Both the position numbers and the translations under genes were made by a program. The notes below the pieces were generated by a model, which saw only the letters and a list, made by a program, of their open reading frames with translations, was not told the DNA's origin and did not search any database. Below, piece by piece: positions 8,901 to 17,085 of a stretch of DNA of 64,000 nucleotides. The stretch's first letter is position 1. Every line of letters starts with the position of its first letter. The DNA comes from Leptospira haakeii (GTDB lineage Bacteria > Spirochaetota > Leptospiria > Leptospirales > Leptospiraceae), in assembly GCF_002812045.1 (NCBI RefSeq), contig NZ_NPEG01000004.1, positions 62,001 through 126,000 on the forward strand. The letters run 5' to 3'.

Positions 8901-9737
8901 AACATAACTTCTTCCTTTGGTTTGAGTATAGAAGCGATTCATAAGATGAATAGGGCCCAATTAAGTTTTATACCATCTTACGGAAAAATTCGTCGTCTCA
9001 GAACTTTACCAGGACAGTCATTTTTTGAGGGCGCAGGTTTTTATCCTTCGGGTGAACAAATAGGATTTGCATTCATAGTAAATTCTCCAACCTGGGCAGG
9101 TTGTCCAGGTATTACTCCAGTACAGAATTTTACTAGCACTGCTCAATATGCTTCTGGGCTTCCGTTTCCAAATGATACTGCGACAACTCCGGTAAGTTTT
9201 AGTTACCAAAACGGGATGCCTATATTTCAATTTTTTGCTCCAGTTAAGCCTGGAAATACTAGAGTAAACGTTGAGCTTGCGGAAACTTATCCAGGTTGTA
9301 TTACTCCTCCGGTATATTTTGGCGGGACTCAATATACGATTGCCCTTGACGATTTTAAGATTCGTACTTTAAAGATGGTCGAAGTTCCCGTACAAAGCGT
9401 GGATACTTCTTGGGGGGTAACAACTCCTTATTCACCTTATCCTCAACAACCTCCGGCTCCGTCAGATTCCGTTGGTTCCGAATATATTTCGTATGAAGCT
9501 AAGTTCCAATATTATGATGTAAGAGGAAATTTCAATCGAGCTTATTATGTGTTCTGGGCTGGCATTTTGTTTCCTACCGGAAATTGTTTTCGCTCTGGAG
9601 TTACTGAGGCAGAAGGGCAAGCTCAGTGTGAGGCAGAGAATAATTGGCCTTGGCGTATAGATAGTTTTGAAATTTACTACAATAGGTTCTATTATAAGGG
9701 ATTTTACACTTACTCTCTACCGTATACCGGTCCTTGA
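5934..9737 (+). CDS. Giant lipoprotein with FN3 and thrombospondin-type-3 motifs
   Basis: The ATG at 5934 is preferred over 5868 because it gives a clean signal peptide ending in Ser-Ile-Ser-Cys, so the mature lipoprotein has about 1,250 residues. A fibronectin-type-III-like domain lies at about residues 410-500. It is followed by two DTDGDG(L/V)SD repeats (about 505-560), typical calcium-binding thrombospondin type 3 motifs. The section at about 660-1030 shows repeated strand patterns like a YVTN/beta-propeller fold. The C-terminal 200 residues are Tyr/Pro-rich and unrecognised. Such layouts are typical of surface or secreted adhesin-like proteins, but the role is inference. It stands alone, with its own terminator directly downstream. 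Confidence 0.75.
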   Translation: MKIRSLCLLLIGTFSISCSGAWDLFKKEDKFPLPILASFAPSVQLPEEINSSSLRISERPQSETPTLIGKNSVPIGNVHDIYLEFKDKNGDLISTLGKRFHFKKAATLKYKVDRNTLRSSGLSEEFAIFYQDHVTKKWILVPGHVWDAETSTITVTTDHFTPFILTAMPLASPSGLPVPPACIAADSSSLDLQGVLDDSSVSQAKFSLIGEGFQYYQDRVYTVKTNEGAFRELGFEGALGISTCQGGAGGCGSAAIHKNFQGNEYISFNAPKNLEVYILYDTRGGATPSDTSQDADWLNSDYILLNGKYVFTTDTGLDPDLVPGASGYKVYKSNRIYLAGERVVLPGNKRGTIAGGIQSTYWVIIKPAGSQGFLSPASSLCSIPPANIPPSVTGLKVFPGSDRILLHWDNPQDPALKNVLIRRSQTLAPASLGAGNAPGGSELTTESYLDTGLSPNTTYYYSVFALNEDGVYNGVASISTSTGTDTDGDGLSDLAEVSFDLSQYFQSGASYFSNPNSADTDGDGVSDGDEITAGEDPANPDRTPPNLIVIKKESAIGLEYQNSHVDILLEETATPEVVKYFTQEATQDKPFTAVPNPPHPFSNLWTFQKPTYITSEPNRKAKYFVVWGKDKAGNISPLAGDSFIFAKDVLDPDLVFVRNKSVGEINILSISPSDGKISIRQKIVGNYDSMAFSPKEKDYLFLNRTNTAPSTDSLEIWKYDIFSGQYSLQISYPRTAPSVSHKSAIDVSVDGKKLYLITDLGPEAGATTYIEYNFNSSTGVLAEAQRKGMGSIKPDQIRVDSTGRELFMLAAAGLYRLLIPELIAEGTSNARYTDNETYLSSYIQDMKYFGHYEDPVFHIYADASDPVSGQLRMFRDKGNLKERAKVVDVPAGYRARAVTMAATENDPNSSLKKFFVLTKASMPVENRIVRRTQSTILSEFTLSELDVSWIDVDPGYRFLYAATQTGDFLTYAILQGQNGAPKFVLKDRINITSSFGLSIEAIHKMNRAQLSFIPSYGKIRRLRTLPGQSFFEGAGFYPSGEQIGFAFIVNSPTWAGCPGITPVQNFTSTAQYASGLPFPNDTATTPVSFSYQNGMPIFQFFAPVKPGNTRVNVELAETYPGCITPPVYFGGTQYTIALDDFKIRTLKMVEVPVQSVDTSWGVTTPYSPYPQQPPAPSDSVGSEYISYEAKFQYYDVRGNFNRAYYVFWAGILFPTGNCFRSGVTEAEGQAQCEAENNWPWRIDSFEIYYNRFYYKGFYTYSLPYTGP

Positions 9738-9745
9738 TTCGTACT

Positions 9746-9786
9746 ACTTCCCTCGCTACATTAAATAAGCGGGGGAAGTTTTATTT
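9746..9786 (+). terminator. Terminator after the giant lipoprotein gene
   Basis: A 12-bp stem with one G-T pair (ACTTCCCTCGCT pairing with AGCGGGGGAAGT, 9746-9779) is followed by TTTTATTT on the + strand. It lies 9 bp after the stop of the giant lipoprotein gene, and the convergent thioesterase gene ends just beyond it. Confidence 0.8.
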
Positions 9787-9787
9787 C

Positions 9788-10195
9788 TTAAAGAACATCC
9801 ATAAACTTAGCAGGACGTTTTCGATTCAGATCAAGTAATGTCCATTCTGTGCTAGCTTGGCAGGCAAGCTTTCCATTCGACAAAAGTATTTTCTGTTCGA
9901 ATACAGCTCTTGTAGGAGAAGTCAAAATAAGATCAGACTCGATTGTAATCTCTTCCGGATAAGAGATTTCTTTTATAAATTTCAGATTTAAATTTAAGAT
10001 CACAGGGCCAAAACCTTTGTCCGCAAATTCTTCCATGGGAGCTCCCCAATCTCTCATGGCTTTCATTCTGGCCTCATCCAAATAACCCTGATAGTTTTTA
10101 TTATTCACATGTCTATTTGCATCCAGCTCATCCCATCTTACGTTTAAAGAATGTTTATGACCTTGTCTGATCGTTTGTGTTTCCGCAATTTGCAT
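9788..10195 (-). CDS. Acyl-CoA thioesterase, 4HBT hot-dog family
   Basis: This 135-residue protein has the single hot-dog domain length of 4-hydroxybenzoyl-CoA thioesterase-type enzymes (YbgC/FadM-like). The N-terminal catalytic signature Trp-Asp-Glu-Leu-Asp-Ala-Asn-Arg-His-Val-Asn-Asn (about residues 20-31) is intact, followed by the long central helix. The family hydrolyses acyl-CoA thioesters in the cytoplasm, and chain-length preference cannot be told. It begins 3 bp after the TetR regulator gene on the same strand and is almost surely co-transcribed with it, which suggests a lipid- or acyl-CoA-responsive unit. Confidence 0.8.
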   Translation of the reverse strand: MQIAETQTIRQGHKHSLNVRWDELDANRHVNNKNYQGYLDEARMKAMRDWGAPMEEFADKGFGPVILNLNLKFIKEISYPEEITIESDLILTSPTRAVFEQKILLSNGKLACQASTEWTLLDLNRKRPAKFMDVL

Positions 10196-10198
10196 GTC

Positions 10199-10804
10199 TT
10201 ATTCCTTATGGTCCAAAATTTGTATTAGAAATTTATAAAAGTTTTCTGCCGGCTCAAGCGAACCGACCGCTCTACCTACTAGTAGAGCGCCTCTCCATGA
10301 AGATTCCAGAAACAAAGCGAATTCTTTATCCGAGCTAGTGATATTCAATTTTTTGAATGATCGTATTTTTTGGATTACGAAAGCCAATTGATCCAGGGCG
10401 GAATCGAAATAATTTTTGAGAGGTTTTTGGAGAGATGTTTCAGAATATCCTAGTTCTTGACCAAAAACATTGACTAAGCAGGAAACACCTTCTTTCAGAA
10501 GTTTTTTCTCCAACTTAATCCTTTCTTTATATAAATTTAAAAGAGAATAAATCGGATCTTCCTTTGTTTTTTGAAGGATCTGTTCATTCCATAAGATTGC
10601 ATTTTCAGAATAATATTCTAATACTTCTGAGGCAAAGTTTTGTTTGGTCGGAAAGTAATTATAAAAGGAAGCCTTTGGGATTTCCGCCTCGTCCGCGATT
10701 TCCTGGATACCTGTTGCGGAATATCCGAATTTGCGAAAACGATCGACCCCTTTTAGGATAAGAGTATGTCTCTTCTCCTTAGCGGATTCTGCGCTGATTC
10801 TCAT
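10199..10804 (-). CDS. TetR-family transcriptional regulator
   Basis: This 201-residue protein has an N-terminal TetR helix-turn-helix (about residues 12-58) with the usual Gly-Tyr-x-x-Thr-Gly-Ile-Gln-Glu-Ile-Ala pattern and the Ser-Phe-Tyr-Asn-Tyr-Phe recognition segment. The C-terminal domain is helical and ligand-binding, of unknown specificity. A 28-bp palindrome lies directly upstream of its start codon, so autorepression is likely. It is sandwiched between an MFS transporter gene (28 bp upstream) and a thioesterase gene (3 bp downstream), a common layout for regulators of efflux or fatty-acid stress. Fatty-acid or drug ligands are inference. Confidence 0.9.
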   Translation of the reverse strand: MRISAESAKEKRHTLILKGVDRFRKFGYSATGIQEIADEAEIPKASFYNYFPTKQNFASEVLEYYSENAILWNEQILQKTKEDPIYSLLNLYKERIKLEKKLLKEGVSCLVNVFGQELGYSETSLQKPLKNYFDSALDQLAFVIQKIRSFKKLNITSSDKEFALFLESSWRGALLVGRAVGSLEPAENFYKFLIQILDHKE

Positions 10805-10809
10805 ACAAA

Positions 10810-10837
10810 ATTAATACGACCAATCGGTCGCATTAAT
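10810..10837. promoter_or_regulatory. 28-bp TetR-type operator palindrome
   Basis: The sequence ATTAAT-A-CGACC-AATC-GGTCG-C-ATTAAT is a two-block inverted repeat (arms 10810-10815/10832-10837 and 10817-10821/10826-10830). The GACC-N4-GGTC core is typical of TetR-family operators. It lies 5 bp upstream of the tetR start codon and overlaps the stop codon of the upstream MFS gene, so it most likely controls a promoter for tetR and the thioesterase gene. Confidence 0.75.
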
Positions 10838-12083
10838 CAAGTCTTTTTTCTTTCTCTAAAATTTTAGATAATAGGGGGAGGGTGCCTAAAACTAGTAAAA
10901 CTTCCAGGGCTCCGTATAAGATCCCTGTAAATTCCAAACCCAAGGTTTTGTCGTATGTATGACTGACAGATTCCTGGACGGAGATAGAGACCAGAGGTCC
11001 TAAAAGAAATCCCAAGGATCCGAGGCCCGTGAATACAGTCATGACACTTGCATTAAAACCGCTGGGTGCAAGTGAGGATGCAAGTCTCATTGCAGGCACA
11101 TACATTATCCCTGCACCTATTCCACAAGCGATCATAGATAAGTATAGTCCGGAGGAAGTATTCAGAAAGCCGGTGCTCGCTTGTGCAATTCCGTAAATGA
11201 AAGAACCGATCCAAACTAGAGTGATAGAATTCCATCTTTTTGAAAGGAGTGCAGCAGGAAGAGATAATACACTCATTAGCAGGAACATAACTCCGAAGAG
11301 TCCACCTACTTGTCCTGGGGAGAATCCAAGGTCTTCCCTTAGATGTAAATTTAAGGAACTTAAAAAATAACCTACGGTAAATCGATCCACAAAATGGAAA
11401 GCTATCGGAACGAGCAATAAGGGAGAATATGCTAAGGCTGTTTTTGTTTTTTTCCAACCTTCCCATTCTAATTTTTTGAGATTACCTTCTTCTAAAAAGA
11501 AAAAAGATAAAAGCCCTAAAACGAAAAGAATAGCTCCACCTACAAAAAAGGGTAGAAGCGGATTTTTATTTCCTAAAAATCCAAGAGACTGGCCGACTCC
11601 TCCTCCTAATGTGAGAAGTGTTCCACCTAATCCGAATAAAATTCCTTTATTGTAAAAATTAGATGTTTGGTCCTTCTCCCTGTCTGAAATACAAGTAAGA
11701 AGTAGACCTATCACAAAAATATGTGCTCCTCCTTCTAAAAACCGAATTGCAAAAAGAAAAGAAATATTCGGCATGAATGGTAGAGAAGCGAGTAATACAG
11801 CGTCTATAATAGCAAAGATCCCGATCAGCTTTTTTCTGGTGCCGAGTTTGTCGGAAAGCCAGCCGGCGATAGGGGAAAATAGAAAAGAACCGAGCATTGC
11901 CGAACTTTGGAACCATGCGACTCCGTATCCGGTACCACCCAATCTATCTTTAACGATTTCTTTATATACCGGTACGATCATCGTAACCGGAAGCATGGCC
12001 AAGAAGATAAAGGATAATGTGATCCAGGGAAAAGAATCCGCCCCCAGGGAGGAGGATTCTTTTTTGGCAGATACTTTTAACAA
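10833..12083 (-). CDS. Major facilitator superfamily transporter
   Basis: This 416-residue protein has twelve predicted membrane segments, the normal MFS length. The loop between helices 2 and 3 carries the MFS signature Gly-Trp-Leu-Ser-Asp-Lys-Leu-Gly-Thr-Arg-Lys (about residues 78-88). The long central loop after helix 6 is basic and Trp-rich. It resembles drug-efflux members, but its substrate is unknown. It starts 3 bp after the haem oxygenase gene on the same strand, so the pair is probably co-transcribed. The tetR gene follows after 28 bp. Export of a haem breakdown product is one idea, and ordinary efflux under TetR control is another. Confidence 0.85.
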   Translation of the reverse strand: MLKVSAKKESSSLGADSFPWITLSFIFLAMLPVTMIVPVYKEIVKDRLGGTGYGVAWFQSSAMLGSFLFSPIAGWLSDKLGTRKKLIGIFAIIDAVLLASLPFMPNISFLFAIRFLEGGAHIFVIGLLLTCISDREKDQTSNFYNKGILFGLGGTLLTLGGGVGQSLGFLGNKNPLLPFFVGGAILFVLGLLSFFFLEEGNLKKLEWEGWKKTKTALAYSPLLLVPIAFHFVDRFTVGYFLSSLNLHLREDLGFSPGQVGGLFGVMFLLMSVLSLPAALLSKRWNSITLVWIGSFIYGIAQASTGFLNTSSGLYLSMIACGIGAGIMYVPAMRLASSLAPSGFNASVMTVFTGLGSLGFLLGPLVSISVQESVSHTYDKTLGLEFTGILYGALEVLLVLGTLPLLSKILEKEKRLD

Positions 12084-12086
12084 AAA

Positions 12087-12767
12087 TCAGTGCCTCGCAG
12101 GACTTGCTAGAACTTCTTCGAATTTGGCTTTGCCTATGGAGGAGATCAAGGTTTCTTCCAACTCATCGAAAATTTTTCCATTCAGTTTGAAAACTTCATT
12201 TGCCTCTTGGACGATTTTTTCTTTTTCAGAATCTGAGAGAGGAAGAGAATCCAAGGTATTTCTATATTTATCCTTAAAATCTTTCGGGCTAGAAATTTCA
12301 GGAAACTCATAAAAGTCCAGACCGGATGTTCCTTCAATGCCTAAAGCTTTAGCTGCTACTCTTTTTAAGATCTGTCCGCCGGAAAGATCACCTAAATAAC
12401 GAACATAACTATGAGCTACTAATAATTCAGGAGAAGTATTTGCGATTTCTCTAATATGTTTTACATAAGTTTCCGTAGCTGAAGTGGCCTTTGGAGAATG
12501 TCCTGGTTGGAAAAAATGTGCCAGGTCTTTTTCGATCATTCCTTTTCTATATAATTCAGGGAATCTGATCTTTCCTACGATTGGATGGTCTTTTTTATTT
12601 TCCAGCTCTTCTTCCATTGCTGCATAAACGAAATAAAAAGATTCCAAATGTTTGGCGTAACTTTTGGGCTCCAATACTCCTTTCATAAAGCAGCGAATGA
12701 ATGCGTTATTTTCCGCGATGGTATGAGATTCGGAGGTTCCGTCTCTTAATGCTTGGGCTAGGCTCAT
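12087..12767 (-). CDS. Haem oxygenase
   Basis: This 226-residue protein matches the canonical bacterial haem oxygenase (HmuO/HO-1) family. The proximal His lies in the early Ser-Glu-Ser-His-Thr-Ile-Ala-Glu segment (about residue 15). The distal helix has the flexible Gly-Asp-Leu-Ser-Gly-Gly-Gln motif (about residues 130-136) that contacts haem. The enzyme opens haem to biliverdin, releasing iron and CO in the cytoplasm, which lets the cell use host haem as an iron source. It is the first gene of a leftward unit with the MFS transporter. A 19-bp palindrome 44 bp upstream is a likely iron-responsive operator. Confidence 0.9.
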   Translation of the reverse strand: MSLAQALRDGTSESHTIAENNAFIRCFMKGVLEPKSYAKHLESFYFVYAAMEEELENKKDHPIVGKIRFPELYRKGMIEKDLAHFFQPGHSPKATSATETYVKHIREIANTSPELLVAHSYVRYLGDLSGGQILKRVAAKALGIEGTSGLDFYEFPEISSPKDFKDKYRNTLDSLPLSDSEKEKIVQEANEVFKLNGKIFDELEETLISSIGKAKFEEVLASPARH

Positions 12768-12810
12768 GGGGTTTCTCCTGACAATACTATGACAAATCTC
12801 TAATTTTAGG

Positions 12811-12829
12811 TTTGAGAGTCAATCTCAAA
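12811..12829. promoter_or_regulatory. Fur-sized palindrome upstream of the haem oxygenase gene
   Basis: TTTGAGA-GTCAA-TCTCAAA is a perfect 7-bp inverted repeat spanning 19 bp, the size of a Fur-family box. It is centred about 53 bp upstream of the haem oxygenase start. Leptospira carries several Fur-family paralogues, so an iron- or haem-responsive site is plausible. The exact regulator is not shown by the sequence. Confidence 0.5.
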
Positions 12830-12919
12830 AAATAATTTTAGCAGAATCGCCTGGATAGCGAATTTCGTAGTTTATTTTGTCTTGGTTCGCAAAATGAGGC
12901 TCTATACTTTCTTAAATCG

Positions 12920-14095
12920 ATGTATCCAAGAGCAGTATTCATCTTCTTCTTATTTTTTCTTTCAGATTGTATAACTTTAAAATCAATACCGGAAAGTGAA
13001 CTTCGGAAAATTGAATTTTCTAAACTAAACACTTATTATGCCGGAAAAGATGGAAACGGGTATGAAACCCCTAACTTGCAATCCCTTATAATATTAAAAT
13101 TTTCTAAAGGTCAAAAAGTTAAAATACTCGAAACCTTATCCGATATTCGTAGGAATTTATACGGTTGGGTACTTGTCCAAAATGAATTTGGGGAACAGGC
13201 CTGGATCCGTCAGGATTCGATTTCTGCAAAACTTTTACCCAACGAAGGGATTGGCGAAATTTACTCAGTATCTGCTCGTCTACGTAAGGGAAGAGATAAT
13301 GAGAAACCGAAGCCAGGAGAGAATTTAGGGTTGATACTGGATCTATTCATACACCAAGGGGAGATCATTTCTTTTGGTTCTTGGGAAAGGAAAAAATACA
13401 AACAGTACAAAGTAGGATCCAAAGAGAGGTTAAAGTATTTATCTAAATCTAAGGGGCAGGTTTTAGAATTAGGAAATGCGAGAAGGCTTGGAGAGCAGTA
13501 TGATGGGGAAACTGGTTGTTGGTTCGGTTACGAATACAATTCTAAGATTGGATTGCAAGAATCTGAAATTAATTCGACGCAAGACTTGGTATTTGGAGGA
13601 GATATCTACCCAAAATTTCCGGATGGGGAAATTCAGAATGGTGTAACAGATGAGAAGTATATACAGATACTGAATAGAATTTCCAATGATCTTTCAAAAT
13701 ACTCGAGTATTGAAGAGATAAAAAAAGGAACAGTAAGACCATTGAAATGCGAGGGGGAGCATTGTCATACCGCTGCTTGGATACTCCCCGACAAAACATA
13801 CTTATTCTCTACTATTGAAGCAATATTTACCGGAGAGGTTAGACGTCATTATTCTTTATTTCTAATTGTCCTTATAAAAGACGGTCGAGAGAAACTTATT
13901 TCTTTTTTGTTTGATAAAAGTTCAGAAAGTATAGGACGATTCTTTTATAAAATCACAGATATGGATTCTAATGGAATACCGGAAATTTGGATAGAAGATA
14001 TAAACTCTCATGGGGAGAGTTTCGAAGAAAAAATTTTTCTGTTAGATCGAGATTCTTTCATTCCTCTTGGAACCAGATATTGGACAGGTTGTTAG
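12920..14095 (+). CDS. SH3-like lipoprotein, unrecognised
   Basis: This 391-residue protein has a short signal peptide ending in Leu-Ser-Asp-Cys (Cys17 or so), a plausible lipobox. Residues about 55-110 look like a bacterial SH3 domain: a strand with Lys-Val-Lys-Ile-Leu, then Tyr-Gly-Trp-Val-Leu-Val and Ala-Trp-Ile-Arg. The remainder is mixed alpha/beta with a C-terminal segment rich in Asp that ends near a Cys. No catalytic family is recognised. It is monocistronic, with the preceding gene divergent, and overlaps the convergent kinase gene by 4 bp. Confidence 0.6.
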   Translation: MYPRAVFIFFLFFLSDCITLKSIPESELRKIEFSKLNTYYAGKDGNGYETPNLQSLIILKFSKGQKVKILETLSDIRRNLYGWVLVQNEFGEQAWIRQDSISAKLLPNEGIGEIYSVSARLRKGRDNEKPKPGENLGLILDLFIHQGEIISFGSWERKKYKQYKVGSKERLKYLSKSKGQVLELGNARRLGEQYDGETGCWFGYEYNSKIGLQESEINSTQDLVFGGDIYPKFPDGEIQNGVTDEKYIQILNRISNDLSKYSSIEEIKKGTVRPLKCEGEHCHTAAWILPDKTYLFSTIEAIFTGEVRRHYSLFLIVLIKDGREKLISFLFDKSSESIGRFFYKITDMDSNGIPEIWIEDINSHGESFEEKIFLLDRDSFIPLGTRYWTGC

Positions 14096-15144
14096 TCCTC
14101 CATATCCCAGAAAAAGTCCTTATTCGTAAGCTCAGATTCTTCCGTTTTTTGAAAGGAGTTCCTACCAGCTTCTTCGGTAGATAAAGGAAGATCCGAACCC
14201 AATCTTTCCAGATCCTGGGTTTCCCTTTCCCAATATTCTTCCGTTCCGAAATGAGGAAACGCATTCGGGAAAGAAGGATCTTCCCAACGTTTTGCGATCC
14301 ATGCAGAATAATGAATATATCGTAAACCTCGCAAAGGTTCTACTAGATCGAACCAAGAGGAGCGAAATTCGCGAAATTCTCGGTAGCCTTCTAAAAAAAC
14401 CTCTCTTTCATATTCGGAAGCAGAGTCTCCAAAAGGAAGAAGCATCCAAAAATCTTGGACTGCAGGTCCGGTAACAAAATCATCGAAGTCTATAAAACAA
14501 AGTCCGTCTGCAGTTTGTATTAAATTTCCTTTATGGCAATCTCCGTGGATCCTATGGAATGGCATATCCTTGGAAGCTTCGGAGAACGAATTGAAAATCT
14601 GATAACAAGCATCCTCGTATCTTTTCCAAAGATGGGTAGGTAGGAAATCCTTCTCTTTCAAAAAACGTAAAGGTTCTTCACCGAAATTTTTGAGATTATA
14701 TTCTATCCTATGTTTTGATTGTTTAGAGGCTCCAATATTATGGATCCTGGCGAGTAGTCTTCCGGTTTGGATCAAATTGTTTTTGTCCAACTCTTCTACC
14801 AATCTTCCTTTTTGGAGAGGCCAGATCGTATAATAAATTCCTTTTGTTTCTCTAACTGTGATTCCGTTTTCCAAAGGTAAGGGAGCGACGACCGGGATCT
14901 CTCCTTCTTCCAACTCTTTTAGAAATGAATGTTCTTCTAATATTTGATTAAGAGTCCATCGTCCAGGGCGGTAGAATTTTACTACGAGTCTTCCGCCTTC
15001 TTCTAGGCCGACATCATACACTCTATTTTCTAAACTGTTTAATGCGAGGCAATGTCCTGAAACTGAAAATCCGGCATCTTCTACCGCTGATAAAACGGAA
15101 TCTATATCGAGTCTATTATAGAATTCTTTGCCTGGGATTTCCAT
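14092..15144 (-). CDS. srkA: SrkA/YihE-type Ser/Thr protein kinase
   Basis: This 350-residue protein is an aminoglycoside-phosphotransferase-fold kinase of the stress response kinase A (YihE/RdoA) type. The catalytic Brenner motif reads His-Gly-Asp-Cys-His-Lys-Gly-Asn (about residues 203-210), followed by the Mg-binding Ile-Asp-Phe-Asp-Asp (about 218-222). The N-terminal lobe has the family's Asn-Arg-Val-Tyr-Asp-Val start. In enterobacteria this kinase protects against stress-induced death; that role here is by homology only. The C-terminal 30 residues are acidic and not part of the family core. It converges with and slightly overlaps the SH3-like gene. Confidence 0.8.
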   Translation of the reverse strand: MEIPGKEFYNRLDIDSVLSAVEDAGFSVSGHCLALNSLENRVYDVGLEEGGRLVVKFYRPGRWTLNQILEEHSFLKELEEGEIPVVAPLPLENGITVRETKGIYYTIWPLQKGRLVEELDKNNLIQTGRLLARIHNIGASKQSKHRIEYNLKNFGEEPLRFLKEKDFLPTHLWKRYEDACYQIFNSFSEASKDMPFHRIHGDCHKGNLIQTADGLCFIDFDDFVTGPAVQDFWMLLPFGDSASEYEREVFLEGYREFREFRSSWFDLVEPLRGLRYIHYSAWIAKRWEDPSFPNAFPHFGTEEYWERETQDLERLGSDLPLSTEEAGRNSFQKTEESELTNKDFFWDMED

Positions 15145-15181
15145 GATTGCTAGTATCTATTTATACTGATTAAATTTCTTC

Positions 15182-17008
15182 CTAATTTTCTCCAGCCAGA
15201 AGTTTTCTACGAAGCATTGTGAATTCTTTTAGAATAGCTCCCAGGAATAACTGCTTTTTTCTTTCCTCGTCCAACTTATCTTTATGGCGAAGGATATAAA
15301 CTTCCGTTTTTCGGATCAAATATCTTAGATCTTCCCATTTGCCTAACGTGTCTCTGAAAAGAGAGAGTAGATCTGTATAAGGTTTTTCTTTTTTTTCCGG
15401 TTTGGAAAATTCATTTTTGATCTTATCTATTGTTTCTAATAATTCTTTTTTGAATTCTGTGGGCGATCCTACTAAGGTTTCCTGGATCCATTCAGGTTTC
15501 CAGGCGGGGAATTCTTTCCAGAAGTATTCATGATTTTTGAACCCGTTTAGGATTTTTGTCGCTTCTTCCGGTCCTATGTTTTCTGCGTTTTCTATTTTTG
15601 CACCTTGGGTGTTTACATTATAGACTGGAAAGTCCAAGGAATTGGAAGATTCTTCAAACCAATGTCTGTATAAGTCCAACACATAGTCCGTTAGCACTTC
15701 TCCACCTGTTACGGATGGAACGTATCTAGTGTCTCTTTTTCGGACTACTGCTTCATTAATTTTTTCTAAACTTGTTTTTCTGGTAATTAAGGTGAGCCAT
15801 TTTTCATTATGGTGTGTTCCCGTAGAATGGATCTCTCTTCCTGAATAAGCCAAATCCTGTCCTACTAAAAAGCACGGTTTACATCCGAGACTTCTAAGTA
15901 GGTCAAATGCAGTCGTAGCAACACTTCCCCCGGATTGAACGTCGCCGATTGGGCCAAGTAAAGATTCTGCACTAGAACTTCCCGCAGTCGCTTCTCTTTT
16001 TAATTCTCCAGAAGCATCGACTAAATACTTTGCAGTGATACTATGCACTATTGACTTGAATTTCAAATTTCTTAATATAGGAGGGGAACTGACCAGGTCC
16101 GCGAATAAAGGGATCGGCGATGTATCTTCTCCCAAAAAATGGAATACCGAATGAGTTTGTGCATCTAATGTCATTACTCCATCGGGTATGATCCCATATT
16201 TAAGAAGGACCTTAAGGGAAGTATCACAGGACATCACGAAAACTTTATCTCGTATACTTTTGATCCATTCACATTGTCTGCGCAGGTTCGGTCCTGCGGA
16301 AACGAGTAGGGAAGGTGTCCCGTTAAATTTTTCCTTTAGGGATTCTATTTTAGTCCGAGGACTTGGTGGTGATAAAAAGTTTGCAGTATTTACAAGAGAG
16401 TTCCTAACCCAAATTCTTTCGAACTCGAATTTGGTGAGTAGATCGCTCATCTTAGAAGACAAAATTTTTCGAAGTCTTATATCGGTTTCGGCATAAAACA
16501 TTTCTTCCAGAGAAACACTTGCCGCGTTCCTAAGTATCCTGATGCCTGAAACTCTTTCTACAGGAAGGGACTCCAAATAATTCCAAAGAAGAGAAAGTGA
16601 ATTTTCTCCCAAGAATAAATGTCTTCCTGGAACTTCCATAACTGGTTCCAACCAGTCTTCCCAAAGTGGAAAGAGTAGATCCCTGTCTTTATCTATGAGT
16701 AATAAAATTTGTCCCGGTTCTAATTTGGATTCTACCTCTCGGATCAAATGTGGGTTACCGAGCCCTAAAACTGCGACCAAATCCGTGGATTGGATAGAAA
16801 CCGAATCAACTTGGCGTTTTGCTTGTGTAAGAGGCGCAACTGCACTTGCCAAGGCTCTCCCTTTTTTGGAGAGAAAAAACTCATTTTGGTTTTTGGCAGC
16901 CTCAAGTCGGAACTCCAACATCTCAGTTGGAGGATTTTGGAAATACAGGCTGAGATAGGGTTTTTTCCCGAATATTTCTCTTGTTTTTTCCGGGAGATCG
17001 TGAGACAT
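15182..17008 (-). CDS. DUF115 / MAF-type motility-associated protein
   Basis: The ATG at 17008 is chosen because AGGAG stands 5 bp before it; an upstream start at 17077 would run into the divergent smc promoter region. The product has about 608 residues. The central part (about residues 220-420) matches the DUF115/MptE-like domain found in motility accessory factors, with a Ser-Ala-Gly-Pro-Asn-Leu motif, then Cys-Asp-Thr-Ser and Asp-Ala-Gln. The N-terminal Val-Leu-Gly-Leu-Gly-Asn-Pro resembles a Rossmann turn. In other bacteria such proteins modify flagellin with nonulosonic acids. No sugar-biosynthesis genes lie next to it here. Confidence 0.7.
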   Translation of the reverse strand: MSHDLPEKTREIFGKKPYLSLYFQNPPTEMLEFRLEAAKNQNEFFLSKKGRALASAVAPLTQAKRQVDSVSIQSTDLVAVLGLGNPHLIREVESKLEPGQILLLIDKDRDLLFPLWEDWLEPVMEVPGRHLFLGENSLSLLWNYLESLPVERVSGIRILRNAASVSLEEMFYAETDIRLRKILSSKMSDLLTKFEFERIWVRNSLVNTANFLSPPSPRTKIESLKEKFNGTPSLLVSAGPNLRRQCEWIKSIRDKVFVMSCDTSLKVLLKYGIIPDGVMTLDAQTHSVFHFLGEDTSPIPLFADLVSSPPILRNLKFKSIVHSITAKYLVDASGELKREATAGSSSAESLLGPIGDVQSGGSVATTAFDLLRSLGCKPCFLVGQDLAYSGREIHSTGTHHNEKWLTLITRKTSLEKINEAVVRKRDTRYVPSVTGGEVLTDYVLDLYRHWFEESSNSLDFPVYNVNTQGAKIENAENIGPEEATKILNGFKNHEYFWKEFPAWKPEWIQETLVGSPTEFKKELLETIDKIKNEFSKPEKKEKPYTDLLSLFRDTLGKWEDLRYLIRKTEVYILRHKDKLDEERKKQLFLGAILKEFTMLRRKLLAGEN

Positions 17009-17085
17009 AATACTCCTAAGCATTCCAGAGTCCGCCCGATTCTGGTCACTTGCAATCAATTTCCCAAAGAAACACAAAAATACAT

